Source of the DNA: Solimicrobium sp040544425
GTDB taxonomy: Bacteria; Pseudomonadota; Gammaproteobacteria; Burkholderiales; Burkholderiaceae_D
Direction of reading: 5' to 3'
DNA: 64,000 bases
Assembly: GCA_040544425.1 (NCBI GenBank)
Contig: JBEONO010000003.1
Location: forward strand, 62,001 to 126,000
Shown here: positions 62,683 through 64,000 of the stretch, piece after piece
Numbering within the stretch: position 1 is the first letter of the stretch
Layout: each line of letters opens with the position of its first letter
Position numbers and translations under genes: made by a program
The notes under the pieces: model-generated
Told to the model about the DNA's origin: nothing
The model's database searches: none
What the model saw: the letters and a program-made list of their open reading frames with translations, nothing else

Positions 62683-63578
62683 TCAAAGATACAGGATCTT
62701 CAGTGCGAGCCAGACTATTGGCTATTGCAAAAGCGGAAAATTCGGTTTTTGACCAGGTTCTGGTCCGCTTTGCACTGGAACGAATCTTGTACCGCATCGG
62801 TGTTTCCAATTACGCCGATCACTTTATTCTCAAGGGTGCATTGCTGTTTAATCTCTGGTACGACATGCCGCATCGCGCCACACGTGACGCTGACTTGCTG
62901 GGCTTTGGTGCCAGCGACCTCGAATCCATCAAAGAGGTTTTCTCGAAAATTGCAGCAATACAGGTTGATGATGGAATTTGCTTTAATTCGGCAACAATCG
63001 TTGTCGAAGAAATTCGTAAAGAAGACGGATATGGCGGAGCTCGCGTACTCATTGCAAGTACAACAGCAAAAGCGAAATGTAAAACGCAGATTGATATCGG
63101 CTTTGGCGATATCGTAACGCCCGGCCCGGTCAAGGCAATCTATCCAGTCTTACTTCAAGACCTTCCAGCGCCAACTTTACATACCTATCCGGTTTATACC
63201 GTTATCGCCGAAAAGCTCAACGCTATTTGTGAATTGGGCATGACCAACAGCCGTCTCAAAGACTATTTGGATCTGTGGGTCTTGTTGAACAATGAGACGC
63301 TTGATGACCAGGTGTTGGCAAAAGCAGTTGCGGCAACGTTCGGTCGGCGCGGCACAGGGATTTCAAACACTTTGCCTGTTGGATTGACCGACCAATTTGC
63401 AGATGACGCATCCAGAAAAATATTATGGAAGAACTTCCTCATTAAAAATCAGCTCCCGATCACAACATTGAATTCGACAATCGAAAAAATTCGCTCGACG
63501 CTGGAACCAATTTTAAAAGAGGCGGCAACATTAAATTTGGAACAAGAAAATTTGATTAACAAACATTTCAATGTTTAG
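62679..63578 (+). CDS. abiEii: AbiEii-family nucleotidyltransferase toxin
   Basis: 299 residues from ATG at 62679 overlapping the antitoxin stop. Nucleotidyltransferase motifs: FILKGALLFNLWYDMPHRATRDADLLGFG (the second Gly of the common KGG is Ala here), later TQIDIGFGD, VYTVIAEKLNAICELGMTNSRLKDYLDLW. Toxins of this family modify tRNA; abortive phage defence is the known role. Apparently intact. Confidence 0.9.
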   Translation: MIKDTGSSVRARLLAIAKAENSVFDQVLVRFALERILYRIGVSNYADHFILKGALLFNLWYDMPHRATRDADLLGFGASDLESIKEVFSKIAAIQVDDGICFNSATIVVEEIRKEDGYGGARVLIASTTAKAKCKTQIDIGFGDIVTPGPVKAIYPVLLQDLPAPTLHTYPVYTVIAEKLNAICELGMTNSRLKDYLDLWVLLNNETLDDQVLAKAVAATFGRRGTGISNTLPVGLTDQFADDASRKILWKNFLIKNQLPITTLNSTIEKIRSTLEPILKEAATLNLEQENLINKHFNV

Positions 63579-63592
63579 CGGTGATTGAAATA

Positions 63593-63652
63593 AATCGTGT
63601 GCAGGTCGTGTCGCACATCATCTCATTTCTCATGCTGGAAAACTCTGCGCAG
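63593..63652. repeat. 60-bp repeat R3 (diverged epsA 3' end copy)
   Basis: Reads NRVQVVSHIISFLMLENSAQ followed by TAG at 63653, so both frame and stop are retained although only about 48 of 60 bases match. Starts 14 bp after the AbiEii stop. Confidence 0.75.
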
Positions 63653-63717
63653 TAGTGCATCTTCTTTCAGATTGAGTCGTAAATGCTGATTCAAAAAACC
63701 GTACCTCCAATATATGC

Positions 63718-63814
63718 CGTCATTCCCGCACGGGTTTGGCGGGAATCCAGTGTCGTGACTCTGGTTGCCAGTTAAACGACGCTGGATTCCCGCCAAACCC
63801 GTGCGGGAATGACG
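63718..63814. repeat. palindromic repeat element with flank, copy 2
   Basis: Offset 3412 bp from the 60306-60402 element with no length difference; start of a block matching 60293-60588 up to the window end. Confidence 0.85.
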
Positions 63815-63821
63815 TCTGCAA

Positions 63822-63881
63822 AATCGCGCGCAGGCGGTGTCGCGTAATATTTCTCTTCGTCTGCCGGAAAACTCTGCGCAG
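63822..63881. repeat. 60-bp repeat R4 (epsA 3' end copy)
   Basis: Same as R2 except that ACT becomes TCT as in epsA; lies just inside the second palindrome, before a second hipA 3' end. Confidence 0.8.
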
Positions 63882-63901
63882 CATTGCTGTGGCGTGCTGA
63901 T

Positions 63902-64000
63902 CTAATTCGCAGCAGCAAGCGTCGAGCAGCCAATCTCAATCTGCGCGCGCATCTGATCCCAAATTTCTCCCGGCTCAATCTCAGGCACGTAGGCATGCGC
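63902..64000 (-). CDS. hipA: second hipA gene, 3' end only
   Basis: The last 32 codons of a HipA protein, from the stop at 63902 to the window edge. Nearly identical to 60490-60588; a base change turns the Val of PGVIWDQM into Glu. The rest lies outside the window, so a full second hipBA or only a fragment is possible. Confidence 0.8.
   Translation of the reverse strand, partial: AHAYVPEIEPGEIWDQMRAQIEIGCSTLAAAN

Noticed and set aside
59845..63881. Integron attC array
   Set aside because: The 60-bp repeats are coding copies of epsA, without attC core sites or imperfect stem structure, and modules include both gene orientations and multi-gene blocks.
63772..63996. 74-codon minus-strand frame at the window end
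   Set aside because: Out of frame with the hipA copy and rich in Arg/Leu; a shadow of hipA and the palindrome.

Overview
The window looks like chromosomal DNA from a betaproteobacterium, probably Burkholderiales or Oxalobacteraceae. This is inferred from an EpsA/EpsB/EpsL plus PEP-CTERM polysaccharide locus, an amylosucrase-type sucrose locus, a guanidine/urea carboxylase operon and large TonB-dependent receptors. No tRNA, rRNA or CRISPR array was seen.

Layout. 1-1598: left-truncated GGDEF/EAL phosphodiesterase with a helical sensor-like N-terminus. 1981-3133: two small hypotheticals. 3470-7839: AraC regulator divergent from a Baeyer-Villiger-type monooxygenase, esterase and SDR operon, in the gene order of the mycobacterial virS-mymA-lipR-sadH region. 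8048-9970: secreted M61 peptidase. 10049-12474: repeat-rich accessory patch with an ORF6N gene between 230-bp direct repeats and a ParDE-like toxin-antitoxin pair between 40-bp direct repeats. 12479-20803: complete sucrose locus (MFS transporter, fructokinase, amylosucrase, TonB receptor, LacI repressor) with two palindromic operators in the divergent promoter. 20922-30306: redox and regulator genes (TetR, four SDR genes, one frameshifted, peroxiredoxin-like protein, LysR plus Old Yellow Enzyme, small monooxygenase, GlxA-type regulator). 30369-38120: DJ-1-like lipoprotein, repeat-rich lipoprotein, orphan small membrane/exported genes, LysR, VOC protein. 38121-40616: second TonB receptor, followed by a giant palindrome.

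41615-51368 is one minus-strand operon behind a guanidine-I (ykkC) riboswitch: two DUF1989 proteins, biotin-dependent carboxylase, allophanate hydrolase and a three-gene ABC importer. The riboswitch marks guanidine, not urea, as the likely substrate. 51800-52612: TacAT-like toxin-antitoxin. 53007-59907: PEP-CTERM protein and exopolysaccharide genes (CAAX-type protease, EpsL, EpsB, OmpR-type regulator, EpsA). 59925-64000: defence/toxin-antitoxin island (orphan antitoxin, HipBA, AbiEi/AbiEii, start of a second hipA).

The least explained structure is at the right end. The last 60 coding bases of epsA recur three more times (60410, 63593, 63822), with no length change, at the borders of the toxin-antitoxin modules, and the hipA 3' end with its flanking palindrome is duplicated 3412 bp away. 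Together with the direct-repeat-bounded modules at 10.3-12.5 kb this suggests cassette-like capture of toxin-antitoxin genes. All calls come from reading the sequence; no database search was run.
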